Assembly (NCBI RefSeq): GCF_030770395.1
Contig: NZ_CP132480.1
Coordinates: 164,153 to 228,152, forward strand
DNA: 64,000 nucleotides
Reading direction: 5' to 3'
DNA from: Telluria beijingensis
GTDB lineage: Bacteria > Pseudomonadota > Gammaproteobacteria > Burkholderiales > Burkholderiaceae_D
The notes beneath the pieces were generated by a model. That model had not been told where the DNA came from. It ran no database searches and worked only from the letters and a program-made list of their open reading frames with translations. The translations under genes and the position numbers were made by a program. Shown here piece by piece: positions 54,699 to 63,705 of the stretch; position 1 is the stretch's first letter, and each line of letters begins with the position of its first letter.

Positions 54699-55892
54699 TC
54701 AGAACGCGGCGATGCCGGTCTGGGCGCGGCCCAGGATCAGGGCGTGGATGTCGTGCGTGCCTTCATAGGTGTTGACCACCTCGAGGTTGACCATGTGGCG
54801 GATGATGCCGAATTCGTCCGAGATGCCGTTACCGCCCAGCATGTCACGCGCGACGCGGGCGATGTCCAGCGCCTTGCCGCAAGAGTTGCGCTTCATGATC
54901 GAGGTGATCTCGACCGCCGCCGTGCCTTCGTCCTTCATGCGGCCCAGGCGCAGGCACCCCTGCAGGCCGAGGGTGATCTCGGTCTGCATGTCGGCCAGCT
55001 TCTTCTGCACCAGCTGGTTCGCCGCCAGCGGCTTGCCGAACTGGGTGCGGTCCATGGTGTACTGGCGCGCGGTATGCCAGCAGTCCTCGGCCGCGCCCAG
55101 CGCGCCCCAGGCGATGCCGTAGCGCGCCGAGTTCAGGCAGGTGAACGGGCCCTTCAGGCCGCGCACGTCGGGGAAGGCGTTTTCTTCGGGGCAGAACACT
55201 TCGTCCATGACGATTTCCCCGGTGACCGAGGCGCGCAGGCCGAACTTGCCGTGGATCGCCGGGGCCGACAGGCCCTTCCAGCCCTTTTCGAGCACGAAGC
55301 CGCGGATCGCGCCTTCGTCGTCCTTGGCCCACACCACGAACACGTCGGCCACGGGCGAGTTGGTGATCCACATCTTGCTGCCGGTCAGGCTATAGCCGCC
55401 ATCGACCTTGCGCGCGCGGGTGACCATCGAGGCCGGATCGGAACCGTGGTTGGGTTCGGTCAGGCCGAAGCAGCCGATCCATTCGCCGGTGGCCAGCTTC
55501 GGCAGGTATTTCTGGCGCGTTTCCTCGTTGCCGAATTCGTAGATCGGCACCATCACCAGCGACGATTGCACGCTCATCATCGAGCGGTAGCCGGAATCGA
55601 CGCGCTCGACTTCGCGCGCGATCAGGCCATAGGCGACGTAATTGAGGCCGGGGCCGCCATACTGTTCGGGAATGGTCGGGCCCAGCAGGCCCAGGTCGCC
55701 CATCTCGCGGAAGATCGAGACATCCATCGACTCGTGGCGGAAGGCCTCGAGGATGCGCGGCTGCAGCTTGTCCTGGCAATAGGCGGCGGCCGCGTCGCGC
55801 ACCATGCGCTCGTCGTCCGTCAGCTGGCTGTTGAGCAGCAGCGGGTCATCCCAGTGGAAGGCGGCTTTTTTGGACGAGTCGGTACGGGTCAT
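54699..55892 (-). CDS. gcdH: Acyl-CoA dehydrogenase, glutaryl-CoA type
   Basis: A 397-residue FAD-dependent acyl-CoA dehydrogenase. The N-terminal [74 protein letters not shown] and the catalytic Glu377 in [22 protein letters not shown] all point to glutaryl-CoA dehydrogenase (lysine/tryptophan catabolism, glutaryl-CoA to crotonyl-CoA). The assignment to glutaryl-CoA rather than another short-chain acyl-CoA is likely but unproven. It converges on the DUF2236 gene. Confidence 0.88.
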   Translation of the reverse strand: MTRTDSSKKAAFHWDDPLLLNSQLTDDERMVRDAAAAYCQDKLQPRILEAFRHESMDVSIFREMGDLGLLGPTIPEQYGGPGLNYVAYGLIAREVERVDSGYRSMMSVQSSLVMVPIYEFGNEETRQKYLPKLATGEWIGCFGLTEPNHGSDPASMVTRARKVDGGYSLTGSKMWITNSPVADVFVVWAKDDEGAIRGFVLEKGWKGLSAPAIHGKFGLRASVTGEIVMDEVFCPEENAFPDVRGLKGPFTCLNSARYGIAWGALGAAEDCWHTARQYTMDRTQFGKPLAANQLVQKKLADMQTEITLGLQGCLRLGRMKDEGTAAVEITSIMKRNSCGKALDIARVARDMLGGNGISDEFGIIRHMVNLEVVNTYEGTHDIHALILGRAQTGIAAF

Positions 55893-56001
55893 GGCAAATC
55901 CTGTCTCTAAAATTCTAGTTCGGTAGGTGCCGCGTGGCGGCGCGCCCGGACATTATAGAAACGAGCCGCACCCGTATCTTTTAGAACTGCGACAGGAATT
56001 T

Positions 56002-56514
56002 CTATTTTTGGCCAGCCGTGCTGCCGAACTTGCCGCCGTGGAAGATCAGGGCCGGCTGCGGATGGACCTGGCATTCTTCGACCTCGCCGACGAAGATGAC
56101 GTGGTCGCCTTCGGGATAGCGGCTGCGGTTGTGGCATTCGAACCACGCCGACACGCCCTTCAGGATCGGCAGGCCGGTGCGCGACAATTCGTACTCGACG
56201 CCCGCGAACGGGTTCTCTCCGCGGCGCGAGAAGCGCAGCGCCAGTTCTTCCTGGCCGGCGGACAGCACGTTGATGACGTAGTGCGAGTTGCCGCTGAAGA
56301 TGGGCAGGCTGTTGGCGCCGGCGCCCAGGCTCCACAGGACCAGCGGCGGATCGAGCGAGACCGAGTTGAAGGAACTGGCGGTCAGCCCGCGGAAGCTGCC
56401 GTCGGCCAGGCGCGTGGTGATGACGGTGACGCCGGTCGCGAATTGCGACAGGGCGTGGCGGAAATGAGTCGTGTCGAAGCCGCGCGTCGCGGCGCGGGCG
56501 GAAAGTGTATTCAT
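56002..56514 (-). CDS. Flavin reductase family protein
   Basis: A 170-residue NADH:FMN-reductase-like protein. FRHALSQFATGVTVITT, GLTASSFNSVSLDPPLVLWSL, SGNSHYVINVLSAGQEELALRFSRRGENPF and the final FHGGKFGS fit the HpaC/RutF type, which supplies reduced flavin to a monooxygenase. No partner monooxygenase is nearby. The start MNTLSARAATRGF is used. Confidence 0.85.
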   Translation of the reverse strand: MNTLSARAATRGFDTTHFRHALSQFATGVTVITTRLADGSFRGLTASSFNSVSLDPPLVLWSLGAGANSLPIFSGNSHYVINVLSAGQEELALRFSRRGENPFAGVEYELSRTGLPILKGVSAWFECHNRSRYPEGDHVIFVGEVEECQVHPQPALIFHGGKFGSTAGQK

Positions 56515-56670
56515 GCGGATCCTGGACGTTGGCGCTCATTATGCCATCGTCGGGCGAGTCCTTGCCGCGCCAGCCCCTTGACCGGGACGCCCATCCGGGT
56601 AGTTCGATGCAGAACGGGGCGCTTTGCGCTACATTAAAGGATATCTAACTTTCAAATGCCAAGGTGAACT

Positions 56671-57213
56671 ATGAGTGAGCAAAAAGCAACCGAAGTGGCC
56701 ATCCTGGGCGGCGGATGCTTCTGGTGCGTCGAGGCGGTTTACCTGGAGGCGCGCGGCATTACCCGCGTGGAATCCGGCTATATGGGCGGCCAGGTCGACC
56801 ATCCCAGCTACGAGGCGGTCTGCAGCGGCACCACCGGCCACGCCGAGGTGGTGCGGCTCGAATTCGATCCGGCCGTGATCGCTTATCGCGACATCCTCGA
56901 GATCTTTTTCACCATCCACGATCCGACCACCCTCAACCGCCAGGGCAATGACGTCGGCACGCAATACCGCTCGGTGATCTTCACCACCTCGCCCGAGCAG
57001 GCCGACATCGCGCACAAGGTGATCGGCGAGATGGGCCTGGTGTGGGATGCGCCGATCGTCACCGAAGTCAAGCCCCAGGAAACCTGGTACAAGGCCGAGG
57101 ACTATCACCAGAATTACTTCGCCCAGCACCCGCTGCAGGGTTATTGCGCCTTCGTCGTGGCGCCGAAGGTGGCCAAGTTCCGCAAGACCTTCACGGAGCG
57201 CCTGAAGGGATAA
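56671..57213 (+). CDS. msrA: Peptide methionine sulfoxide reductase A
   Basis: Reduces methionine-S-sulfoxide in proteins. The 180-residue protein has the active Cys16 in GGGCFWCVEAVY, with Cys19 of GCFWC beside it, and the family blocks SGYMGG, GTTGHAEVV and EDYHQNYF. It converges on cfa with a 10-base gap. Confidence 0.96.
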   Translation: MSEQKATEVAILGGGCFWCVEAVYLEARGITRVESGYMGGQVDHPSYEAVCSGTTGHAEVVRLEFDPAVIAYRDILEIFFTIHDPTTLNRQGNDVGTQYRSVIFTTSPEQADIAHKVIGEMGLVWDAPIVTEVKPQETWYKAEDYHQNYFAQHPLQGYCAFVVAPKVAKFRKTFTERLKG

Positions 57214-57223
57214 GCCTGCCGCA

Positions 57224-58450
57224 TCAAGGGTACATATATCTGCGCGACCACGGCAACTGCCCGACATCGCTCCCCGCCTTGCCGCACACGATCTGGTACA
57301 GGCTGATGCGGTCGTGCGCGAAGGCGTAGGCGCAGCCGGCCAGGTAGACGTGCCAGATGCGGAAGCGTTTCGGATCGGTCAGGGTGCGGATGTGGGTCGC
57401 ATTGCTCTCGAAATTGTCGGTCCACAGCGCGCAGGTATGGGCGTAGTGGCGGCGCAGGTTTTCCACGTCGCGCACTTCCAGCCCGCCTTCCTGCATCGCC
57501 CGCACCACGGTCGCCAGGTGCGCCAGTTCGCCTTGCGGGAACACGTATTCGTCGATGAACTGGCCGCCGCCGTAGGGCGTCGCGCCGTTGTCGACGTCGG
57601 TCGTGGTGATCCCGTGGTTCATCGCCACGCCGCCGGGGGCCAGCAGGCGCGCCACCTGGCTGAAATAGTCCTTGAGGTGCCGCACGCCGACGTGCTCGAA
57701 CATGCCGACGCTGGTGATGCGCTCGAAATGGCCGTCGACGTCGCGGTAGTCCTGCAGCCGGATCTCGACGCGGTCCTGCAGCCCCGCCCTGGCCACCCGT
57801 TCGCGCGCCAGCGCGGCCTGGTTCTCGGACAGCGTGATGCCCACGCAGCGCGCGCCGAATTTGTCCGCCGCGCGCAGCACCAGCGCGCCCCAGCCGCAGC
57901 CGATGTCGAGCAGGGCCTGGCCGGGACGCAGGTCGATCTTGCGCAGGATGTGGTCGATCTTGGCGGTTTGCGCGGTGGCCAGGTCTTCGTCGCCCCGCTC
58001 GAAGTAGGCGCAGGAATACACCATGCCGGGGTCCAGCCAGACCGCGTAGAACTCGTTCGAGACGTCGTAGTGGTAGCGGATCGCGTCGCGGTCGGATTCG
58101 CGGGTGTGGTTCTTGCGCAGGCCCAGCGCATCGGCCAGCCGGCCGCGCCCCTTGCCGGCGCCGTCGATGGCGCCGGATGCCGCCAGCGCATTGCCGACCG
58201 CGATGATGTCGGCCGCGCGCCCCATCACCTCGATCGCGCCCTCGACGTAGGCGCGGCCCAGGCTGTACAGGGAAGGGGAGCGCAGGTAGCGCAGCGCGGC
58301 GGGGCCGGGGATGCGGATGGTGACCCGCGGCGGGTCGGACGACAGGTCGATGCGTTCACCGTTCCACAGCTCCACGCGCAGTGGCAGCGATAGCGGCAGC
58401 TTGCCGCGCAGGCCCGATTGCCAGGCCGACAGCTTGATCTGATCGAACAC
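57224..58450 (-). CDS. cfa: Cyclopropane fatty acid synthase-like methyltransferase
   Basis: A 408-residue SAM-dependent methyltransferase (414 if the ATG at 58468 is used). A GTG at 58450 lies six bases after an AAAAGGGGGTGG ribosome site, while the ATG lies before that site, so the GTG is preferred. It has an N-terminal domain (VELWNGERIDL through YVEGAIEVMG), the SAM loop LDIGCGWGALVLRAA, the family HYDVSNEFYAVWLDPGMVYSCAYF and EHVGVRHLKDYFSQVARLLAPGG. It methylenates unsaturated membrane lipids. It is 26 to 44 bp downstream of the hemerythrin-PdxH gene and likely cotranscribed. Confidence 0.92.
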   Translation of the reverse strand: MFDQIKLSAWQSGLRGKLPLSLPLRVELWNGERIDLSSDPPRVTIRIPGPAALRYLRSPSLYSLGRAYVEGAIEVMGRAADIIAVGNALAASGAIDGAGKGRGRLADALGLRKNHTRESDRDAIRYHYDVSNEFYAVWLDPGMVYSCAYFERGDEDLATAQTAKIDHILRKIDLRPGQALLDIGCGWGALVLRAADKFGARCVGITLSENQAALARERVARAGLQDRVEIRLQDYRDVDGHFERITSVGMFEHVGVRHLKDYFSQVARLLAPGGVAMNHGITTTDVDNGATPYGGGQFIDEYVFPQGELAHLATVVRAMQEGGLEVRDVENLRRHYAHTCALWTDNFESNATHIRTLTDPKRFRIWHVYLAGCAYAFAHDRISLYQIVCGKAGSDVGQLPWSRRYMYP

Positions 58451-58494
58451 GGTCCACCCCCTTTTCAAGGTGCAACCGGCCGCGGACTGGCCGC

Positions 58495-59694
58495 TTACGG
58501 TTGCAAACGCCGGCGCGTCCAGCTGCCGTCTTCCTGCCGCTCATAGACGATGCGGTCATGGAAGCGCGAGCGCCGGCCTTGCCAGAATTCGATGCGATCG
58601 GGGATCAGGCGGTAGCCGCCCCAGTTGTCGGGACGCGCCGGATCCTCGCCGGCCCCCTGCGCCACGACGTCGTAGTTCTGTTCGAGTTGCGCGCGGCTGG
58701 CGATCGGCGCGCTCTGCGCGGAGGCAATCGCCGACAGCCGGCTCTTGAGCGGACGGCTGCGGAAATAACGGTCGCTTTCGTCAGGCGCCGTGCGCTCCAC
58801 ACGTCCTTCGATGCGTACCTGGCGTTCGAGTTCGCTCCAGAAGAACAGCAGGGCGGCATGGCTGTTGTCGCGCAAATCCGCGCCCTTCTTGCTGTCGTAG
58901 TTCGTGTACCAGGTGAAGCCGCGCGCGTCGAACTGCTTGACCAGCACGATGCGCGAACTCGGACGGCCACTGGCGGCCACGGTGGACAGCGACATCGCAT
59001 TCGGTTCGTTGACCTCGGCCTTCAGGGCCTGCTCGAACCAGGCCGTGAACTGGGCGATCGGGTCGTCGCTCACGTCGGCTTCGTCGAGACTGGCCTGGCC
59101 GTAGTCCTTGCGCAGGTCGGCCACCGCTTCGCCCAGCGCGGGTGACAACGGGGCGGTTGGCGCGGCGATGCCGCGCCGCAGCTGCATGGCCTGGCCCAGG
59201 CGCGCCATCTGCTCTGGCGAGAACAGGCGCATGGCCATCGGCGCCATGGTTCCTTCTTCGCGCTCCATATGCGCCGTATAGCTGGCCACGAAGCGCCTTA
59301 CCGCGCTGTCCGACAGCGCCGCGCCGGTACCGTCGGCGATGGCGGTCAGCTGCTCGTGCAGGTCTTGCCACAGCGCATCCATATCCTTGTGGTCCTGCAG
59401 GATGGTCGGGGCCAGCGCCTGCAGGATGGCCGCGTCCTCGCCCTGGGCGGTGGCGCGCAGCATCGGGATCAGGTCCTGCTCCTCGTCGTCGTGGTGCAGG
59501 TGGGCCGCCTTTTCGAAATAGCGCAGCACCGCGCCCGCCGCCTGGCGCGCCTGCTCGTCGGCGCCGTGCTGCGGCAGGTGGACCAGCAGCTTTTCCAGCG
59601 TCGCGAGCTGCTTGCGGATGCGGCCGTGGCAGTGCTTGAGCACGGCGATCGGCTGGTCGAAATCGGGGGCGGTATCAAGCAGGGAGGAGCTCAT
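58495..59694 (-). CDS. pdxH: Hemerythrin-like domain fused to pyridoxamine 5'-phosphate oxidase
   Basis: A single 399-residue ORF. Residues about 15-165 are a hemerythrin/HHE-like four-helix region with candidate metal ligands: H21 and H23, the HxxxE pairs H67-E71 and H68-E72, H102 (DHKDMDALW), and H142-E146. Residues about 194-399 are a full Pdx[102 protein letters not shown] and FHDRIVYER. PdxH uses FMN and O2 to make pyridoxal 5'-phosphate; a diiron domain could bind O2 or sense it. No stop or frameshift separates the two, and no clear internal ribosome site is seen. Confidence 0.88.
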   Translation of the reverse strand: MSSSLLDTAPDFDQPIAVLKHCHGRIRKQLATLEKLLVHLPQHGADEQARQAAGAVLRYFEKAAHLHHDDEEQDLIPMLRATAQGEDAAILQALAPTILQDHKDMDALWQDLHEQLTAIADGTGAALSDSAVRRFVASYTAHMEREEGTMAPMAMRLFSPEQMARLGQAMQLRRGIAAPTAPLSPALGEAVADLRKDYGQASLDEADVSDDPIAQFTAWFEQALKAEVNEPNAMSLSTVAASGRPSSRIVLVKQFDARGFTWYTNYDSKKGADLRDNSHAALLFFWSELERQVRIEGRVERTAPDESDRYFRSRPLKSRLSAIASAQSAPIASRAQLEQNYDVVAQGAGEDPARPDNWGGYRLIPDRIEFWQGRRSRFHDRIVYERQEDGSWTRRRLQP

Positions 59695-59706
59695 GGCGTT
59701 CCATTG

Positions 59707-59723
59707 GCGTGTTGGTCACACGC
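59707..59723. promoter_or_regulatory. 17-base dyad upstream of the hemerythrin-PdxH gene
   Basis: GCGTGT - TGGTC - ACACGC, a perfect 6+6 inverted repeat 12 bases before the start codon on the minus strand. It could be a repressor site or an mRNA hairpin. Confidence 0.35.
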
Positions 59724-59779
59724 AAAAGTATTTGATTGACTAAGAGGTATTTTAGTGCAGATGCGAAAGGCGTGTCCGC

Positions 59780-59785
59780 TACAAT
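59780..59785 (+). promoter_or_regulatory. Candidate -10 for a leaderless tcdA transcript
   Basis: TACAAT at 59780-59785 would place the transcription start at about 59792, the tcdA ATG itself, suggesting a leaderless mRNA. No clear -35 is visible. Confidence 0.35.
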
Positions 59786-59791
59786 ATTGGG

Positions 59792-60682
59792 ATGAACCAG
59801 ATCAACACTCAGCTCTTTTCGGCAACGTTGGACGACGAAGTCGACTTCGCGCGCCGCTTCGGCGGCATTGCACGCCTGTACGGTGAACGCGCACTGGAAA
59901 AGTTCCGTGCGGCGCACGTGTGCGTGATCGGCGTCGGCGGCGTCGGCTCGTGGGTGGTCGAGGCGCTGGCGCGCAGCGCGGTCGGCCATCTGACCTTGAT
60001 CGACCTCGACAATGTGGCAGAGTCGAACATCAACCGCCAGATCCAGGCGCTGTCGTCGACCGTCGGCATGGCCAAGATCGAAGCGCTCAAGCAGCGCATC
60101 GCCCAGATCAATCCATTCTGCCAGGTCACCCTGGTCGAGGATTTCATCGATCCCGACAATATCCCGGCCATGATCGCCGGCAAGGGTTTCGACTACGTGG
60201 TCGATGCCATCGACAGCGTGAAACCGAAGGCGGCCCTGATCGCCTGGTGCAGCGCCAACCGGATGCCGCTGGTGGTGGTGGGCGGCGCCGGCGGCCAGAT
60301 CGACCCGACCAAGGTCGAGATCCGCGACCTGGCCCGCACCGAGCAGGAACCGCTGCTCAAGAAAGTGCGCAAGATCCTGCGCGCGCAATACGGTTTCGCG
60401 CGCGGCGAGAAGCAGAAATACCATATCGACGCCGTGTTCTCGATGGAACCGCTGCGCTATCCCGATGCCGGCGACGCCTGCGCGGTCGATCCCAACAGCA
60501 TTACCGGCCTGAACTGCGCCGGTTTCGGTTCCAGCATGGTGGTCACCGCCACCTTCGGCATGGTGACCGCCGGCCAGGTGCTGCGCCGGATGGCAGAGGC
60601 GGCGAACGCCGAGGCCGCCGCTGAAGCGGCGCCTGCCCCTGTCGGGCAAACTGTGCAAGCCGAAGCGGCCTTGTTATCATAA
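59792..60682 (+). CDS. tcdA: tRNA threonylcarbamoyladenosine dehydratase
   Basis: ATP-dependent formation of cyclic t6A from t6A in tRNA. The 296-residue ThiF/E1-like protein has [66 protein letters not shown] (the adenylation site) and [11 protein letters not shown]. The Ala-rich C-terminal tail is variable in the family. It diverges from the hemerythrin-PdxH gene. tsaC, which starts the t6A pathway, is at 44758. Confidence 0.93.
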   Translation: MNQINTQLFSATLDDEVDFARRFGGIARLYGERALEKFRAAHVCVIGVGGVGSWVVEALARSAVGHLTLIDLDNVAESNINRQIQALSSTVGMAKIEALKQRIAQINPFCQVTLVEDFIDPDNIPAMIAGKGFDYVVDAIDSVKPKAALIAWCSANRMPLVVVGGAGGQIDPTKVEIRDLARTEQEPLLKKVRKILRAQYGFARGEKQKYHIDAVFSMEPLRYPDAGDACAVDPNSITGLNCAGFGSSMVVTATFGMVTAGQVLRRMAEAANAEAAAEAAPAPVGQTVQAEAALLS

Positions 60683-60725
60683 GATTGTCGCAACCATCCC
60701 GTTGCCCATTCTTGGAAGAGCTCAC

Positions 60726-61259
60726 ATGATTCGTCGATCCGCATTGATTGCCCTGCTGGTGGCCGCCGCAAGCGTCCAGGCCCAGGAAGGCGCCCAAGAC
60801 GCTAGCAAACCGACCACCCAGCCGCCGCCGGACGTGCAGCAGTCCAGCACGCCGCCGGTCGCGCCGCCGGACAACCAGGTGCCGGCGCCGGTGGCCGAAG
60901 CGCCCGCGCCCCAGGTCGAGATCGTCGATCGCGTGGTCGGCCAGGGCAAGGAAGCGACGCTGGGCAGCAATGTCGTGGTCAACTACACCGGCTGGTTCCA
61001 CAAGCCGCTGGCCAGGCAGCAGCGCGGCCGCAAGTTCGATTCGTCGCTCGACGCCGGGCGCGATCCGCTCGAGTTCCAGCTCGGCGCGGGCCGCGTGATC
61101 AAGGGCTGGGAGCAGGGCGTGGCCGGCATGAAGGTCGGCGGCAAGCGCACCCTGATCATCCCGAGCGCGCTGGCCTATGGCAAGCGCGGCGCGGGCGGCG
61201 GCGTGATCCCGCCCGATTCCGACCTGATCTTCGACGTGGAACTGCTGGACGTCAAATAA
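60726..61259 (+). CDS. FKBP-type peptidyl-prolyl isomerase, exported
   Basis: A 177-residue isomerase. A signal peptide ([19 protein letters not shown]) is followed by a Pro-rich linker (about residues 25-65) and an FKBP domain: [69 protein letters not shown] and [11 protein letters not shown]. It probably helps fold periplasmic proteins. The start at 60726 is preferred to the upstream ATG at 60702 because it heads a signal peptide. cysK follows after 33 bp. Confidence 0.9.
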   Translation: MIRRSALIALLVAAASVQAQEGAQDASKPTTQPPPDVQQSSTPPVAPPDNQVPAPVAEAPAPQVEIVDRVVGQGKEATLGSNVVVNYTGWFHKPLARQQRGRKFDSSLDAGRDPLEFQLGAGRVIKGWEQGVAGMKVGGKRTLIIPSALAYGKRGAGGGVIPPDSDLIFDVELLDVK

Positions 61260-61292
61260 GGTCACATTCCGATTCACGGCAACGGAGGCGGC

Positions 61293-62225
61293 ATGAAAAT
61301 CGCGAACGATGTCACTGAACTGATCGGCAATACCCCGCTGGTGCGCATCCGCAAGCTGGCGGCCGGGAGCGGAGCCGACCTCGTCGGCAAGCTCGAATTC
61401 CACAATCCCGCGCACAGCGTCAAGGACCGCATCGGCCTGGCCATGATCGAGGCCGCCGAGGCGGCCGGCCTCATACATTCCAGTACAACCATCGTTGAAC
61501 CCACCAGCGGCAATACCGGCATCGCGCTGGCAATGGTGTGCGCGGCGCGCGGCTACCGCTGCAAGCTGGTGATGCCCGAGACCATGAGCAGCGAACGGCG
61601 CATGCTGCTGCGCGCCTATGGCGCAGAGCTGGTGCTCACGCCCGGCAGCGAAGGCATGCTGGGCGCGATCCGGCGCGCCGAAGAGATCGTGGCGAGCGAT
61701 CCGCACGCCTTCATGCCGCAGCAATTCAACAACCCCGCCAACCCCGAGGTGCACAGACGCACCACGGCCGAGGAAATCTGGCGCGACACCGATGGCAGGA
61801 TCGACATCCTGGTCGCGGGCGTGGGCACCGGCGGCACCATTACCGGCGTCAGCGAGGTCATCAAGCCGCGCCGGCCGGGCCTGCAAGTGATCGCGGTGGA
61901 ACCGGAAGCCTCGCCCATGCTGGCGAAAGGGACCAAGGGCCCGCACCCGATCCAGGGCATCGGCGCCGGGTTCGTACCGCAGGTGCTCAATACGGCGTGC
62001 TACGACGAGATCATCGGCGTGAAAAACGATGACGCCTTCGAGACGGCGCGCGCCGCGGCGCGCGAAGAAGGGCTGCTGGTGGGGATCTCGTCCGGCGCCG
62101 CGCTGTGGGCCGCGGTCCAGGTGGCGCGGCGGCCCGATAATGCGGGCAAGCTGATCGTCGTTATCATCCCTTCGTTTGGCGAGCGTTACCTCAGCACGGC
62201 ACTGTACGCGAACCTGGCCGGCTGA
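61293..62225 (+). CDS. cysK: Cysteine synthase (O-acetylserine sulfhydrylase, CysK type)
   Basis: PLP enzyme that makes cysteine from O-acetylserine and sulfide. The 310 residues match CysK more closely than Cys[16 protein letters not shown], the Lys of [48 protein letters not shown], and [14 protein letters not shown] in the substrate loop. It needs PLP, the product of the PdxH enzyme encoded 1.6 kb away. Confidence 0.93.
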   Translation: MKIANDVTELIGNTPLVRIRKLAAGSGADLVGKLEFHNPAHSVKDRIGLAMIEAAEAAGLIHSSTTIVEPTSGNTGIALAMVCAARGYRCKLVMPETMSSERRMLLRAYGAELVLTPGSEGMLGAIRRAEEIVASDPHAFMPQQFNNPANPEVHRRTTAEEIWRDTDGRIDILVAGVGTGGTITGVSEVIKPRRPGLQVIAVEPEASPMLAKGTKGPHPIQGIGAGFVPQVLNTACYDEIIGVKNDDAFETARAAAREEGLLVGISSGAALWAAVQVARRPDNAGKLIVVIIPSFGERYLSTALYANLAG

Positions 62226-62232
62226 TTCGCGT

Positions 62233-63213
62233 TCAGTGCACGTGGCCTTGCAGCGTGCAGTGGTGATGGGTCGTCCCCAACTCCACCTGCAAGGTGCTGT
62301 GATGGATCGCATACTTCTCGCGCAGCGTGTGCTCGATCGCGTCGAGCGCGGCATCGCCCGGATAGCCGCCCGGGATCACCAGGTGGGCGGTCAGCGCCGT
62401 CTCGGTGGTCGACAGCGCCCAGATGTGCAGGTCATGCACGCCCGTCACCCCCGGCTGGCCCGCCAGGAAAGCCTGCACCTTGCCCGCATCGACGTTCGGC
62501 GGCACGGCCGCCATCGACAGCTGCACCGATTCGCGCAGCAGCGACCAGGTGCCGAGCACGATCACCACCACGATGACCAGGCTCACCACCGGATCGATCC
62601 AGGTCCAGCCCGAGAACATGATCGTCAGTCCTGAGATCACCACCCCCAGCGACAGCGCGGCGTCGGCCGCCATGTGCAGGTAGGCGCCGCGGATGTTCAG
62701 GTCGCCCTTGCTGCCGGCCAGGAACAGCCAGGCCGAGAAGCCGTTGATGACGACCCCGATCGCGGCCACGATCGACACCGTGGCGCCGGCCACGGGGGCC
62801 GGTTCGGCGATGCGCTGCACCGCTTCCCAGGCGATGGCGCCGCAAGCCACCATCAGCAGCAGGCCGTTGCCCAGCGCCGCCAGGATCGACGAGCCGCGCA
62901 GGCCATAGGTGTAGCGGCCCTTGGGCACGCTCCTGGCCAGCACGGCGGCGCCCCAGGCCAGCACCAGGCCCAGCACGTCGGACAGGTTGTGGCCAGCGTC
63001 GGCCATCAGCGCCGTGGAGTGGGCGATGAAACCATAGGTGAACTCGACGATGACGAAGGCCAGGTTTAGGCCGATCGCCAGCGCGAAGGCGCGGCCGTGG
63101 CCCTCGGGCGAGGGCATATGGTGGTGATGGTGGTGGCCGAAGCCATGCGAATGACCGTGGTCATGGTGATCATGGCCGTGGTGGTCGTGCGAGTGTGCGT
63201 GGTCGTGGCTCAT
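62233..63213 (-). CDS. Cation diffusion facilitator (zinc exporter, CDF family)
   Basis: A 326-residue inner-membrane transporter. The N-terminus carries 18 His in its first 32 residues (metal-binding tail). Helix 2 has ADAGHNLSDVLGL and helix 5 LHMAADAALSLG, the HxxxD pairs expected for a zinc-type CDF. A C-terminal cytosolic domain has VHDLHIWALST and IHHSTLQVEL. It likely exports zinc, perhaps cobalt or cadmium. The start at 63213 overlaps the ArsR stop (ATGA), so the ArsR gene and it form an operon. Confidence 0.9.
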   Translation of the reverse strand: MSHDHAHSHDHHGHDHHDHGHSHGFGHHHHHHMPSPEGHGRAFALAIGLNLAFVIVEFTYGFIAHSTALMADAGHNLSDVLGLVLAWGAAVLARSVPKGRYTYGLRGSSILAALGNGLLLMVACGAIAWEAVQRIAEPAPVAGATVSIVAAIGVVINGFSAWLFLAGSKGDLNIRGAYLHMAADAALSLGVVISGLTIMFSGWTWIDPVVSLVIVVVIVLGTWSLLRESVQLSMAAVPPNVDAGKVQAFLAGQPGVTGVHDLHIWALSTTETALTAHLVIPGGYPGDAALDAIEHTLREKYAIHHSTLQVELGTTHHHCTLQGHVH

Positions 63214-63590
63214 GCGTCCATTCCGTTGGCGGGTTCGGCGATGTGCTCGAACATGGTGGAGAGCAGGCTGCTGATGTGGGCGTCGGCAGCCGAATAGAAG
63301 ACCTGCTTGCCCTGGCGCTCGGCCTTGACGATGCGGGCCGCGCGCAGCAGGCGCAGGTGGTGGCTGACCAGGGAGCTGGACAGGTCGAGCCCGGCCGCGA
63401 TCTCGCCCACCGCGGTCGGCTGGGCCAGGCAGGCCAGCACGATGCGCAGCCGGGTCGGGTCGCCCAGCAGGTGGAACAGGTCGGCCAGCTGGCCGATCGC
63501 TTCTTCCGGCGGCGGGGCGATGGGCTGGGCCGCCGGATGGGCGCGGACGTGGTCGAGGGTCGGGTTCACGGCAAGCGTCAAATCTAACAT
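63210..63590 (-). CDS. ArsR/SmtB-family zinc-type transcriptional repressor
   Basis: A 126-residue winged-helix repressor with LGDPTRLRIVLACLAQPTAVGEIAAGLDLSSSLVSHHLRLLRAARIVKAERQGKQVFYS. The C-terminal helix has the complete alpha-5 metal motif DxHx10HxxE (Asp103, His105, His116, Glu119), as in zinc sensors SmtB and CzrA; no alpha-3 Cys site is seen. So it most likely senses zinc and represses the CDF gene it is coupled to. The start codon lies within its own operator. Confidence 0.9.
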   Translation of the reverse strand: MLDLTLAVNPTLDHVRAHPAAQPIAPPPEEAIGQLADLFHLLGDPTRLRIVLACLAQPTAVGEIAAGLDLSSSLVSHHLRLLRAARIVKAERQGKQVFYSAADAHISSLLSTMFEHIAEPANGMDA

Positions 63591-63612
63591 GTGAATAGGT
63601 GTTCATATGTTA
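63585..63612. promoter_or_regulatory. SmtB/CzrA-type operator over the arsR start
   Basis: A dyad TAACAT.TGAATA-GG-TGTTCA.ATGTTA at 63585-63612 is close to the 12-2-12 site TGAACA-N2-TGTTCA. It spans the ATG at 63588-63590. The RNA from a promoter upstream would begin in or near it, so translation may be very short-leadered or start at a later codon. Confidence 0.75.
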
Positions 63613-63705
63613 GGTGAAAATCACGAGACGGACAAGAGGTGTCTTCTCTGGTGCATCCGCTTTCCTGTAAACCGTCCTAGAATGGTCATCAACACAGGAG
63701 GAGAC

